Positions 16,631-24,422 are shown, counted from the first letter of the stretch. The stretch is 46,286 nt of DNA from Cohnella thermotolerans DSM 17683 (GCF_000429825.1 NZ_AUCP01000056.1:1-46286); one strand, 5' to 3'. Translations and numbers: made by a program. Notes: generated by a model from the letters alone, not told the origin.

Positions 16631-17515
16631 GTGGCCGTCAAGCTGGAAACCGATTTGTACCCGCCGATCAAAGCTTATTTCGTCAGCCGCGGGTACGAAG
16701 TGAGAGCGGAGGTGCGCGGCTGCGACCTGGTCGCCCTCCGCCCGGACGAAGGGGAGCCGGTCGTCGTAGAGATGAAGAAGACGTTCACGCTTCCGCTGCT
16801 GCTGCAGGGCGTCGACCGCCAGCGGACCGGGGCGTCGGTGTGGCTCGCGGTCGAGCGGAACCGGACGAAGAAGGGCGCGCACAACCAGCGCTTCCCCGAG
16901 CTTGCCGCCCTGTGCGGAAGGCTCGGGCTCGGCTTGATGACCGTCACCTTCTACAAGACGAAGGAGCCGGTCATCGAGGTTTGGCGCGAGCCCGGCCCGA
17001 GCGGCCGGGCGTATGCGCCGAGCGCGCGCGGCCCGGCCGAAGGCATGCTGGCCGCGGAAGAGGCTTTCGCCGCCGGCTATGCCGCGGCGGCGGGCGGGCG
17101 CAAGCGGGCGGGCGCGAAGCCGCTGCTGCGGGAGTTCGCCGGGCGCAGCGGCGATTACAACGTCGGCGGCAGCACGGGCCGCAAGCTGGTGACGGCGTAT
17201 CGCGAGCGCGCGATCCGGTGCGCCCTCGCGCTGGCGTGCCGCGGGCCGCTCGCGCCCCGGCAGGTGCAGTCGCTCACGGACTGCCCGAATGCGGGAGCGC
17301 TGCTGCGGGACAATCACTACGCCTGGTTCCGCAGAGTGGAGCGCGGCGTTTACGAGCTTACCCCCGAAGGCCGCGCCGGACTTCGGGAATTCGCCGAAGT
17401 GGCGGCGGCCTGGGCCGCCAGGCTCGAATGGGCGGCCGGCTGGGAGAACGCCGTCATCGCAAACGCCGCCGGCTCGGACGCAACCGGCAAGATCCGGAAC
17501 GGAGGGACGCCATGA
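16631..17515 (+). CDS. DUF2161 protein, putative PD-(D/E)XK phosphodiesterase
   Basis: The GTG at 16631 follows AGGAGGAAAG at the right distance. An upstream ATG in frame at 16517 lies before the promoter and is rejected. The 294-residue product has a PD-(D/E)XK-like core near its N-terminus: CDLVAL (D32), then VVVEMKK (E47, K49). The domain of unknown function continues with LLLQGVDRQRTGASVWLAVE. The C-terminal half has a winged-helix-like segment (NVGGSTGRKLVTAYRERAIR, then CPNAGALLRDNHYAWFRRVE). Members are annotated as nuclease-like proteins without a proven substrate. Its stop overlaps the start of the VOC gene by ATGA, so the two are translationally coupled. Confidence 0.82.
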   Translation: MAVKLETDLYPPIKAYFVSRGYEVRAEVRGCDLVALRPDEGEPVVVEMKKTFTLPLLLQGVDRQRTGASVWLAVERNRTKKGAHNQRFPELAALCGRLGLGLMTVTFYKTKEPVIEVWREPGPSGRAYAPSARGPAEGMLAAEEAFAAGYAAAAGGRKRAGAKPLLREFAGRSGDYNVGGSTGRKLVTAYRERAIRCALALACRGPLAPRQVQSLTDCPNAGALLRDNHYAWFRRVERGVYELTPEGRAGLREFAEVAAAWAARLEWAAGWENAVIANAAGSDATGKIRNGGTP

Positions 17516-17913
17516 GCGGCACGGCCGGCTTGATCCATCATATCGAAATCTACGTTTCCGATCTGCAGCGTTCCGCGGCTTTCTGGGGGTGGTTTCTGGG
17601 CGAACTCGGTTACCGGCTCCATCAGCAATGGAACGAAGGCGCAAGCTGGAAGCTCGGACACGCTTACCTCGTGCTTGTGCAGGCGAAGAAAGCGTACATG
17701 GACGTTCCTTATCATCGCAAGCGCGTCGGGTTGAACCACCTGGCGTTTCATGCGTCTTCCCGGCGGCAGGTCGACGAGATGACCGTCAAGCTGCGGGAAC
17801 GGAATGTTCGGATCTTATACGAAGACCGGCACCCACATGCCGGGGGAGACGGAACGTATGCGCTCTTCTTCGAAGATCCCGACCGCATCAAGGTGGAGCT
17901 CGTCGCTCCGTGA
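17512..17913 (+). CDS. VOC (glyoxalase/bleomycin resistance) family protein
   Basis: The 133-residue single VOC domain contains GLIHHIEIYVSDLQRSAAFW at the N-terminus, GLNHLAFHASSRRQVDEM in the middle, and a C-terminal FFEDPDRIKVELVAP. The metal-binding positions typical of the fold are present: H10 in HHIEI, H at NHLAF and E at KVELV. The substrate cannot be told. The start ATG overlaps the stop of DUF2161 (ATGA), and the Rieske gene starts 29 bases later, so a three-gene unit is likely. Confidence 0.87.
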   Translation: MSGTAGLIHHIEIYVSDLQRSAAFWGWFLGELGYRLHQQWNEGASWKLGHAYLVLVQAKKAYMDVPYHRKRVGLNHLAFHASSRRQVDEMTVKLRERNVRILYEDRHPHAGGDGTYALFFEDPDRIKVELVAP

Positions 17914-17942
17914 TCTAATTTCATAGCAAAGAAGGGCCGTTT

Positions 17943-18248
17943 ATGAGCAATGAGACGTTTATCGGGCCGGTCGACGCGTTCGGCTCCCTGCCGGCGTTCG
18001 TTGAAGTGGACGGGACGCCGTATTGGCTTGTCCGGAGAGAGGATGGAGGCTACAGGCTGCTGATGGCGCTATGTCCGCATGCCGGCGGCGAAGTGCTCCG
18101 GACGGACGGCATGTTCTATTGTCCGCTGCATTTCTGGACGTTCGACGAGACGGACGGCGTCTGCCTGAACGTGCGGGACGAACGATTGGCGAGAAGAGAC
18201 GCGGAAGAGCGCGACGGATCTTTGTATGCCGTCGGCCCCGTCTATTGA
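17943..18248 (+). CDS. Small Rieske [2Fe-2S] protein
   Basis: The 101-residue protein is essentially one Rieske domain. It has C44-x-H46 (CPHAGG) and C60-x2-H63 (CPLHFWTFD), the standard pair of Cys and pair of His ligands, with G/P-rich loops around them. Such stand-alone Rieske proteins are electron carriers, for example partners of oxygenases or nitrite reductase small-subunit-like proteins; no partner enzyme is adjacent. The start ATG has GAAGGG 9-14 bases upstream. The gene ends 19 bases before the convergent PLP-fold gene. Confidence 0.88.
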   Translation: MSNETFIGPVDAFGSLPAFVEVDGTPYWLVRREDGGYRLLMALCPHAGGEVLRTDGMFYCPLHFWTFDETDGVCLNVRDERLARRDAEERDGSLYAVGPVY

Positions 18249-18267
18249 ACTTGGAGACCGAATCCCC

Positions 18268-19383
18268 TTACCCCCATCGGCCGAGAAAATCACCCATCGT
18301 GTCGGCCAGCCGCTGCACGCCGGCGCGAATCTGTTTGTCTTCCGAATGGACGACGGTAAGCCGCAGCTTGCACCGCTCCGTATCGGACGCGTAGAAGGCG
18401 CCTCCCGGCTGGAACAGCAGGCCGTTCAGCCAGGAGCCCCGCAGCAGCGCATCCCCGTCAAGCCCTTCGGGGAGCGACAGCCACAGGTGCATGCCGCCCT
18501 GCGGCGTGACCCATGACGTGCCGGGCAGCCCTTGCCGCTTGAGCTGCTCCATCAGCAGCCCGTTTTTCGCGCCGCAGATGAATCGCATCGTCTCGAGCAG
18601 CGGTTCAAGCTCGCCTTCCTCCATCAGCGACAGCAAGGCAAACTGCTCGGCGACCGGAAGCGGCGCTTCTCCGCCCCGTTCGCCGGTCAGCAGCTCCCGT
18701 CCTTCAGACGGTTGACCCGACAGGCATAACCAGCCGAAGCGAAGCCCGCCGATCGTTCCGGGAGGGAACTCGCCGATCGTCCAGACCGTGCCGTACCGAC
18801 CGGAATCGGCGGCGCCGGGCGCGTTCGGGGCATAGCGCAAACATGCCTGCCTGTCGTCGATGAGCACCGGCACCCCGGCTTCCCCGCATAATCGCAATAA
18901 CGCTTGGCGGCGCTCAACGCTCCACGCCCGGCCCTCGGGATCCGTGCATTCCGGCGCGGCATAGACGAGCCGCGGCTGTAACTCGGCGAGCGAGCGGCCG
19001 AGCGCTTCCGGAAGCATGCCGAAGAGATCCGACGCGACCGGATGGGGCACGACGCCGGCCTTGCGGAACGCCTGGAGCGCGGAGCGGCTCGTCGGGCGCT
19101 CCACCAGGACGGCGTCCCCGGGCTGCAGCCAATGTCTGGCGATCCGTTCCAAGGCGGCGTCCGCCCCGGGAACGACGATGACGTCGGCTGCATCCGCTTC
19201 CGGCAAGCGCAGCCATCCTTCCGCGGCGAGACGTTCGCGAAGAAGCTTCATTCCTTGCGGGTCGCCCGATCTTCCGGCTGACTCCGGCCGAGCGGACCAC
19301 CGGGCCACTCTCCCTTCCCATTCCGCAGCGGCGAGCAGTCCCTCCTTCGGCCAGCCGCCCATCCAGTTGATGATTTCGCCCAT
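18268..19383 (-). CDS. PLP-dependent aminotransferase-fold protein lacking the catalytic lysine
   Basis: The 371-residue protein matches the aminotransferase domain of MocR/PatA-type fold-I enzymes without the N-terminal DNA-binding domain. VPGADAALERIARHWLQPGD and AVLVERPTS (71-99) match the GSQQAL...PGD...E-x-P-T region. PVLIDDRQACLRY (172-184) holds the Asp that contacts the pyridine nitrogen, and LRFGWL (214-219) the arginine after the lysine loop. The loop that should read G-(S/T)-F-S-K is GEFPP (204-208), so the Schiff-base lysine is replaced by Pro208. The protein may therefore be a non-catalytic PLP-fold or ligand-sensing protein. Its product lies convergent to the Rieske gene and is not in an operon. 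Confidence 0.8.
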   Translation of the reverse strand: MGEIINWMGGWPKEGLLAAAEWEGRVARWSARPESAGRSGDPQGMKLLRERLAAEGWLRLPEADAADVIVVPGADAALERIARHWLQPGDAVLVERPTSRSALQAFRKAGVVPHPVASDLFGMLPEALGRSLAELQPRLVYAAPECTDPEGRAWSVERRQALLRLCGEAGVPVLIDDRQACLRYAPNAPGAADSGRYGTVWTIGEFPPGTIGGLRFGWLCLSGQPSEGRELLTGERGGEAPLPVAEQFALLSLMEEGELEPLLETMRFICGAKNGLLMEQLKRQGLPGTSWVTPQGGMHLWLSLPEGLDGDALLRGSWLNGLLFQPGGAFYASDTERCKLRLTVVHSEDKQIRAGVQRLADTMGDFLGRWG

Positions 19384-19520
19384 CGGTACGCCCTCCTCTT
19401 CGATTCGGCGTCAACAACTGTAGTTCCGCTACCATTCTATGCGCGAAGATCGCAACATTTTGCGTTTTCTTTTTGGCGGACGTTGGTTATAATAAAGGAA
19501 GTTAAGTGGAGGTGTGGAAG

Positions 19521-19631
19521 ATGTTTCTTGGAATGAGCGATAAGTTCTGGATTGTCGTTCTTGTCTTCGCCATGCTGCTGACGGCCATTTTGACGGCTGC
19601 GTACAATGAGGACAAAACTCAAGGATTGTAA
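19521..19631 (+). CDS. 36-residue single-pass membrane peptide
   Basis: This short frame, from ATG 19521 to TAA 19631, has a strong GGAGGTG site 8 bases upstream and a TATAAT box at 19488-19493. A clear terminator follows 23 bases after the stop. The peptide is a short polar N-terminus (MFLGMSDK), about 20 hydrophobic residues (FWIVVLVFAMLLTAILTAAY) and a charged tail (NEDKTQGL). The complete gene layout argues that it is real although no family is recognised. A regulatory or membrane-stress micro-protein is possible. Confidence 0.7.
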   Translation: MFLGMSDKFWIVVLVFAMLLTAILTAAYNEDKTQGL

Positions 19632-19654
19632 TCTTCGAACGAACGGAAACAAGC

Positions 19655-19697
19655 AAAGCACCGGAGCGCCCGCCGTCGGCGGAGTCCGGTGCTTTTT
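19655..19697 (+). terminator. Terminator after the membrane micro-protein
   Basis: AAAGCACCGGA (19655-19665) pairs with TCCGGTGCTTT (19685-19695), with a GC-rich inner stem (CCGCC/GGCGG) and a T run. Confidence 0.85.
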
Positions 19698-19765
19698 GCA
19701 TTCGCTTTATGATTCGCAAGCCCCCTCGCAACGGCCGTGCCGATGCGCGGGCGGCAGATTGTCGG

Positions 19766-20011
19766 TTACAACATTTCCTTCATTTCGGACATGCAAGAAG
19801 CGCAAACATAGCGTTCTTTGAATTCGCCCACGCTGTCCATCGAAGAGCAAAATACGCAGCGGGGACGATAACGCTCTAAAATGATATGATCGCCCTGCAC
19901 CAAAATTTCGACAGGGTCTCCTTCATTCATTTGATACCTCTTGCGCAATGATTTCGGCAACACGATTCGGCCGAGTTGATCCACTTTGCGAACAACACCA
20001 GCAGGTTTCAA
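19766..20011 (-). CDS. AbrB/SpoVT-type transcriptional regulator with a C-terminal zinc ribbon
   Basis: The start chosen is TTG 20011, with GGGAGG 7 bases upstream. The in-frame ATG at 20026 overlaps that site. The first 50 residues are an AbrB-type swapped-hairpin DNA-binding domain (GVVRKVDQLGRIVLPKSLRK, then GDPVEILVQGDHIILERY). Instead of the usual AbrB C-terminal domain there is CVFC followed 18 residues later by CASC, a putative zinc ribbon of about 30 residues. Members control transition-state or sporulation genes; the target set here is unknown. The gene has its own upstream region of 166 bases before trmL and no visible operon partner. Confidence 0.87.
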   Translation of the reverse strand: MKPAGVVRKVDQLGRIVLPKSLRKRYQMNEGDPVEILVQGDHIILERYRPRCVFCSSMDSVGEFKERYVCASCMSEMKEML

Positions 20012-20177
20012 CGCAGTTCCTCCCATTCATTCTCCCGTTAATCTAAGCTAGTGTAAAACTGAAACCTTAGCCTCTCTACATTTCGCTAACCGCCGCTCAT
20101 TTCCTTTCCCCCGACGGATTTTGCTTAAAAATGTACAAGAAATCGAAATTTGGCCGAAATAGCTGCAGTTTCCGGCG

Positions 20178-20645
20178 TTAGCCCTGGAGCCCCGGAAAAC
20201 CGTTCTGGCGCAGCGCCTCAAACACGACGATCGCCGCCGAATTGGCCAGGTTGAGCGAGCGCACCTTGTCGGTCATCGGAATCCGCATGCCCGTTTCGGG
20301 GTTGGCGTCCAGCAGTTCCTGGGGCAGGCCCTTCGTCTCCTTGCCGAATACGAAGAAGTCGCCGTCCCGGAACCGAAAGTCGCTGTAACGCTTGCTGACG
20401 CGGGTGCTCGCGAAGAAAAACCGCCCTTCCGGATATTTGTCCCGGACTTCCTGGAACGAGTCGTAATAATCGATCTGGACGGCGTACCAGTAATCCAGGC
20501 CCGCGCGCTTCAGCACCTTGTCGTCCGTGGAGAAGCCAAGCGGCCGCACCAGATGCAGATGCGTCCCCGTGGCGGCGCAGGTTCGGGCGATATTGCCCGT
20601 ATTGGCCGGAATCTCCGGCTCGACGAGCACGATGTGAAATGCCAT
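20178..20645 (-). CDS. trmL: tRNA (cytidine(34)-2'-O)-methyltransferase
   Basis: The 155-residue SPOUT enzyme has the length of TrmL (YibK). It 2'-O-methylates the wobble base of tRNA-Leu with S-adenosylmethionine. The family motifs are seen: NTGNIARTCAATGTHLHLV near residue 15 (motif 1), FGKETKGLP near 100 (motif 2), and IPMTDKVRSLNLANSAAIVV near 125 (motif 3, trefoil-knot SAM site). GGCGC lies upstream of the ATG. It is preceded by the serC terminator, so it has its own transcription start. Confidence 0.93.
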   Translation of the reverse strand: MAFHIVLVEPEIPANTGNIARTCAATGTHLHLVRPLGFSTDDKVLKRAGLDYWYAVQIDYYDSFQEVRDKYPEGRFFFASTRVSKRYSDFRFRDGDFFVFGKETKGLPQELLDANPETGMRIPMTDKVRSLNLANSAAIVVFEALRQNGFPGLQG

Positions 20646-20698
20646 GCGAATTGGCGCCTCCTTGCGCTATCACCAAATATTACCCATTGTGCGTCAAA

Positions 20699-20728
20699 CA
20701 AAAACCGCGGCTGCGGCCGCGATTTTGT
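20699..20728 (-). terminator. Terminator of serC
   Basis: CGCGGC (20706-20711) pairs with GCCGCG (20716-20721) around a TGCG loop, flanked by AAAA and TTTT. It lies 45 bases beyond the serC stop, with the U run on the minus strand. Confidence 0.7.
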
Positions 20729-20772
20729 CTGGCAGAGCTCGTTATGTGCCGCGGGCGACGCGCAAACGGTCC

Positions 20773-21861
20773 TTAACCGTTGCGGCGTTGGAAGTCGCCC
20801 ATAAAATCGACCAGAGCCTTGACGCTGTCCAGCGGTACGGCGTTGTAGATCGACGCGCGCAAGCCGCCGACGCTGCGGTGTCCCTTCAAACCGACAAAGC
20901 CTTGCGCTTCCGATTCCTTCACGAACAGCTTCTCCAGCTCTTCGGAGCCCAGGCGGAACGTCACGTTCATGATGGAACGGCTGCCTTTCTCCGCGCAGCC
21001 CCGGTAGAAGCCGCCGCTTCCGTCGATGGCGTCGTACAGCAGCTTCGCCTTCTCCTTGTTGATCTTCTCGACCGCGGCCGCTCCCCCCTGGGCTTTGACC
21101 CATTGCAGCACGAGGTTCGTCATATAAATCGCGAACGTCGGCGGCGTGTTGTAGAGGGAATCGTTCTTCGCGTGCGTGCTGTAGCGGAGCATCGTCGGCA
21201 CGGGCATGGACGGCGTTCCGATCAGATCCTCGCGGATAATGACGATCGTGACGCCGGAAGGTCCGAGGTTCTTCTGAGCGCCGGCATAAATCAGCCCGAA
21301 TTGGGAGATGTTGAGCGGGCGGCACAAAATGTCGCTCGACATGTCGGCCACGAGCGGCACCGAGCCCGTATCCGGATATTGCGCCCATTGCGTGCCTTCG
21401 ATCGTTTCGTTCGAGGTCAGATGAAGGTAGGCGGAATCGGGGGCGATGTTCAGCTCGTCCGCCGACGGAATGCGCATGAACTTGTCGGCTTCGGAGGACG
21501 CGGCGATCGCCGTCTCGCCGAACAGCTTCGCTTCCTGAATCGCCTTCGTCGCCCAGCTGCCCGTGGAGACGTAGGAAGCGACTTTGCCCGGCTGCAGCAA
21601 ATTCATCGGCACCATGGCGAACTGCGTGCTCGCTCCCCCTTGGACGAACAGCACTTTGTAATTGTCCGGAATGCCGAGAAGCTCGCGAAGCAGCTGCTCC
21701 GCTTGCTTATGCACGCCTTCGTAGATGGCGCCGCGATGCGACATTTCCATGAGGGACATGCCGGAGCCTTCGTAATCGATAAATTGCTCCTGCGCCTTTT
21801 GCAGCACTTCAAGCGGCAGCGCGGCAGGCCCCGCGTTGAAATTGTAAGCCCGATTGCTCAT
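20773..21861 (-). CDS. serC: Phosphoserine aminotransferase
   Basis: The 362-residue fold-I aminotransferase makes 3-phosphoserine from 3-phosphohydroxypyruvate and glutamate in serine biosynthesis; it also serves pyridoxine synthesis in some bacteria. The N-terminus YNFNAGPAALPLEVL and the PLP lysine K197 in IYAGAQKNLGPSGVT are diagnostic, as is the C-terminal GHRSVGGLRASIYNA. AAGGTGGG lies 6 bases upstream of the ATG, with a sigma-A-like promoter further up. The gene is monocistronic, with a terminator behind and thpR diverging in front. Confidence 0.97.
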   Translation of the reverse strand: MSNRAYNFNAGPAALPLEVLQKAQEQFIDYEGSGMSLMEMSHRGAIYEGVHKQAEQLLRELLGIPDNYKVLFVQGGASTQFAMVPMNLLQPGKVASYVSTGSWATKAIQEAKLFGETAIAASSEADKFMRIPSADELNIAPDSAYLHLTSNETIEGTQWAQYPDTGSVPLVADMSSDILCRPLNISQFGLIYAGAQKNLGPSGVTIVIIREDLIGTPSMPVPTMLRYSTHAKNDSLYNTPPTFAIYMTNLVLQWVKAQGGAAAVEKINKEKAKLLYDAIDGSGGFYRGCAEKGSRSIMNVTFRLGSEELEKLFVKESEAQGFVGLKGHRSVGGLRASIYNAVPLDSVKALVDFMGDFQRRNG

Positions 21862-21896
21862 TCCATTCCCACCTTGTGCAAATTCATGATAGGCTT

Positions 21897-21926
21897 ATCA
21901 TAACAAAGCGCCGCAGGGACAAGCAA
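21897..21926 (-). promoter_or_regulatory. Sigma-A-like promoter of serC
   Basis: On the minus strand TTGCTT (21921-21926) and TATGAT (21897-21902) are separated by 18 bases. The serC ATG lies 36 bases downstream of the -10. Confidence 0.5.
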
Positions 21927-21975
21927 CCGGAAATACGCCTGAAAAGTTGTCGATAATAAGAATTTCCGAACGAAA

Positions 21976-22596
21976 ATGGTGGATATTTTGGAGAACCTTC
22001 GTCTTTTCTTGGGGATCGCCCTGTCGAAAGAAGCGACCGAGCGCTTGTCGGCGCTGGCGGAGCGCATGGCGAACGAGCTGCCTTACCGGTTGTGGACGCA
22101 TCCGGCCGACTATCATATTACGCTGCACTTTCTGGGCGAGACGCCCGCGGAGCGCGTCGACGCGATCGCGGCCGCCGCGGAAGCTGCCGCAGCCGGCCGG
22201 GCGCCCCTCGCGCTGGCGCTGGGGGAGCCGGGCACGTTCGGCCCGGCCGGAGCGCCGCGCGTGCTCTGGTGCGGCGTCCGGGAACCCGGCGCCGCCGCGG
22301 GGGCGCTCGCCGCGCTGCAAGCCGCGCTGGGCGAGCGCCTGACCGCCTCCGCCGGCTTCGTGCCGGAGGCGAGGCCTTACCGCGCGCACATTACGCTTGC
22401 GCGCAAAGGCGGCCCCGGCGGCGGCCCGGACGCCGCGGCCAGGGCCTGGCGGAGCGCCGTGCGGGCGCTCGAGCCGGATGAGGCCGGCGCGTTCGCCTGG
22501 ACCGCGGGCAGCATTACGCTGTTCCGCACGCATCTCGGCCGCCGGCCCAGCTACGAGCGCTTGCACGAGTTCCCGTTCCACGGCGCCGGCGAGTGA
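21976..22596 (+). CDS. thpR: RNA 2',3'-cyclic phosphodiesterase (2H family)
   Basis: The 206-residue 2H phosphoesterase has the two signature H-x-T-x motifs, HITL at 47-50 (DYHITLHFLG) and HITL at 138-141 (RAHITLARK). The family, formerly called 2'-5' RNA ligase LigT, opens 2',3'-cyclic phosphate ends of RNA. ATG 21976 is the upstream choice. A TTG at 21988 with GGTGGA before it would give a product four residues shorter that starts closer to the usual N-terminus. The frame is very GC-rich and rich in Ala and Gly. It diverges from serC and ends before an intergenic repeat. Confidence 0.9.
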   Translation: MVDILENLRLFLGIALSKEATERLSALAERMANELPYRLWTHPADYHITLHFLGETPAERVDAIAAAAEAAAAGRAPLALALGEPGTFGPAGAPRVLWCGVREPGAAAGALAALQAALGERLTASAGFVPEARPYRAHITLARKGGPGGGPDAAARAWRSAVRALEPDEAGAFAWTAGSITLFRTHLGRRPSYERLHEFPFHGAGE

Positions 22597-22630
22597 CAAG
22601 ACCGTCTCGAATGCAGCCCTTTTTCGACCC

Positions 22631-22653
22631 TATAAGAGTTCTCAGATTCGTTA
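22631..22653 (-). repeat. Solitary copy of a 22-23 bp intergenic repeat
   Basis: Read on the minus strand it is TAACGAATCTGAGAA then CTCTTATA, followed by GGGTCGAAAAAGGGC. It matches the pattern TAACGAA...TTATA with following GGTCGAAA seen four times at 37630-37812. The rest of 22597-22804 holds no gene. Confidence 0.6.
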
Positions 22654-22804
22654 AGTTCCTCCAGCGGGCTTCCGGGGGCCCATTAACGTGTCCTCGGTTC
22701 GTCGCCATCACCTATTGTGACAGCAAACAGCCTTTTCCACGTAAAAATCGCAAGCCCTGACAGCGGCGAACTCCCCGTTCCAAACTTCACCCCGAAGCCC
22801 AAAT

Positions 22805-22828
22805 AAAAAGCTCCCCGAAGGGAGCTTT
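22805..22828 (-). terminator. Terminator of glnA
   Basis: AAAGCTCCC and GGGAGCTTT form a 9-bp stem with a four-base CGAA loop. The minus-strand tail is TTTTTAT. It lies 16 bases past the glnA stop. Confidence 0.85.
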
Positions 22829-22843
22829 CTGCTTGAGAAGCGA

Positions 22844-24268
22844 TTAGCAGTCGAAGTACAGGCTGTATTCGTACGGATGCACGCGGATGGAGACGGCTTT
22901 CGCTTCGGCGCGTTTGAACGCAACGTAGTTGTCGATGAATTCCTTCGTGAAGACGCCGCCTTCGGTGAGGAATTCGTGGTCCGCTTCCAGAGCGTCAAGC
23001 GCTTCGTCGAGCGTTGCCGGAACGCTGCGGATTTCTTTCTTCTCTTCGTCGGACAGCTCGTAGATGTTTTTGTCGTACGGGCCGTAGCCGAGAGCGGTCG
23101 GGTCGATCTTGCGCTTGATGCCGTCCAGACCGGCCATCAGCATCGCTGCGAACGCCAGATACGGGTTGGCCGTGGAGTCCGGCGTACGGAACTCGATGCG
23201 GCAGCCCTTCGGCGTAACGGCTGCGACCGGAATACGAATGGCCGCGGAGCGGTTGCCCTTGGAGTAAACCAGGTTGACCGGAGCTTCGTAACCCGGAACG
23301 AGACGTTTGAACGAGTTCGTGGACGGGTTCGTGATCGCGATCAGCGCCGGAGCGTGGTACAGAATACCGCCGATGTAGTTCAGCGCCAGCTGGCTCAGGT
23401 TCGCGTAGGCGCCTTTCTCGTAGAAGAGCGGCTCGCCTTCGTTGAAGATCGATTGGTGAACGTGCATGCCGCTGCCGTTGTCGCCGAAGAGCGGCTTCGG
23501 CATGAACGTGGCGACTTTGCCGTATTGGCGTGCTACGTTGTGAACGATATATTTATATTTCATCAGGTTGTCAGCGGTTTTGGTCAGCGTGTCGAAACGG
23601 AAGTTGATCTCCGCTTGGCCAGCCGTTGCGACTTCGTGGTGATGACGTTCGACGCGAAGGCCGGATTCTTGCAGCAGGCGAACCATTTCGCTGCGGATGT
23701 CTTGTTGGGAGTCGACAGGAGCGACCGGAACGTATCCGCCCTTGACGCCGACTTTGAAGCCCAGGTTGCCGCCTTCTTCCTTGCGGTTCGTGTTCCATGC
23801 GGCTTCTTCGGAATCGACGAAGAAGGAAGAGGAATTCATGGTCGACTCGTAACGAACGTCGTCGAAAATGAAGAACTCGGATTCGGGGGCGAAGAACGCT
23901 GCGGTGCCGATGCCCGTCTTCTGCAGATATTCTTCGGCTTTATTCGCGATCGAACGCGGGTCGCGATCGTAACGGTCGCCGTCCGGCGTATGGATGTTGC
24001 TGATAACGATCAAAGTGGCGTGAGCCGTGAAAGGATCAACATAAGCGGTCTCCGGATCCGGCATCATGACCATGTCGGATTCTTCGATGCCGCGGAAGCC
24101 TGCGATAGAGGAACCGTCGAAAGCGACGCCGTTTACGAACGTGTCGGCATCCACTTCGCTTGCCGGAAGCGTGATATGGTGGGCGCGGCCAGCCAAATCT
24201 ACGAAGCGAAAATCAACGAATTCGATGTTTTTTTCCTTGATCAATTCCAATACTTTTTGGACGGACAT
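22844..24268 (-). CDS. glnA: Glutamine synthetase, type I (GSI-beta-like)
   Basis: The 474-residue enzyme makes glutamine from glutamate, ammonia and ATP. GSI signatures are clear: FDGSSIAGFRGIEESDM near residue 50, FFAPESEFFIFD near 135, the HHHEVATAGQAEINF metal-site region near 210, GDNGSGMHVHQSIF near 265, the KRLVPGYEAPV loop near 330, and NRSAAIRIP. At 474 residues it is about 30 longer than the usual Bacillus GlnA (444). KNIYELSDEE (Tyr403) aligns with the adenylylation-site region of GSI-beta enzymes. No glnR gene precedes it, unlike the common glnRA operon. Control is probably by GlnR/TnrA through the upstream box. The start ATG has GGGGAGGAAA upstream. Confidence 0.97.
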   Translation of the reverse strand: MSVQKVLELIKEKNIEFVDFRFVDLAGRAHHITLPASEVDADTFVNGVAFDGSSIAGFRGIEESDMVMMPDPETAYVDPFTAHATLIVISNIHTPDGDRYDRDPRSIANKAEEYLQKTGIGTAAFFAPESEFFIFDDVRYESTMNSSSFFVDSEEAAWNTNRKEEGGNLGFKVGVKGGYVPVAPVDSQQDIRSEMVRLLQESGLRVERHHHEVATAGQAEINFRFDTLTKTADNLMKYKYIVHNVARQYGKVATFMPKPLFGDNGSGMHVHQSIFNEGEPLFYEKGAYANLSQLALNYIGGILYHAPALIAITNPSTNSFKRLVPGYEAPVNLVYSKGNRSAAIRIPVAAVTPKGCRIEFRTPDSTANPYLAFAAMLMAGLDGIKRKIDPTALGYGPYDKNIYELSDEEKKEIRSVPATLDEALDALEADHEFLTEGGVFTKEFIDNYVAFKRAEAKAVSIRVHPYEYSLYFDC

Positions 24269-24348
24269 TTTCGAATTTCCTCCCCATTTCCGAACATTAA
24301 GTCTGTAAAGCTTACAAATCGTTCAACTTTAACGAACTCACTGAGGCT

Positions 24349-24377
24349 ATTATAATTCCCGCTATAGGGAGCGTCAA
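24349..24377 (-). promoter_or_regulatory. Sigma-A promoter of glnA
   Basis: On the minus strand TTGACG (24372-24377) and TATAAT (24349-24354) are separated by exactly 17 bases. The predicted start is about 24342, giving an untranslated leader of about 75 nt. Confidence 0.85.
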
Positions 24378-24405
24378 TAGTTATGTAAGGTATTTTTTGT
24401 GGAAG

Positions 24406-24422
24406 TGTTAGCTATCCTCACA
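24406..24422. promoter_or_regulatory. GlnR/TnrA box upstream of glnA
   Basis: TGTTAGCTATCCTCACA matches the TGTNA-N7-TNACA consensus exactly. It is centred about 72 bases upstream of the predicted transcription start, further out than repressor sites that cover the -35. A degenerate half-similar sequence (TGTAAGGTATTTTTTGT) lies at about 24384-24400, closer to the promoter. Confidence 0.75.

Noticed and set aside
24330..24354. TAACGAAC...CTATTATA resembling a further copy of the intergenic repeat
   Set aside because: It lies at the glnA -10 region, lacks the following GGTCGAAA segment, and the match is short enough to be chance.
22877..24355. 492-residue plus-strand frame opposite glnA
   Set aside because: Shadow of glnA; it even crosses the glnA promoter region.
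24384..24400. Second GlnR-like box near the glnA promoter (TGTAAGGTATTTTTTGT)
   Set aside because: Only one half-site matches the consensus, so it is mentioned but not called as a separate site.
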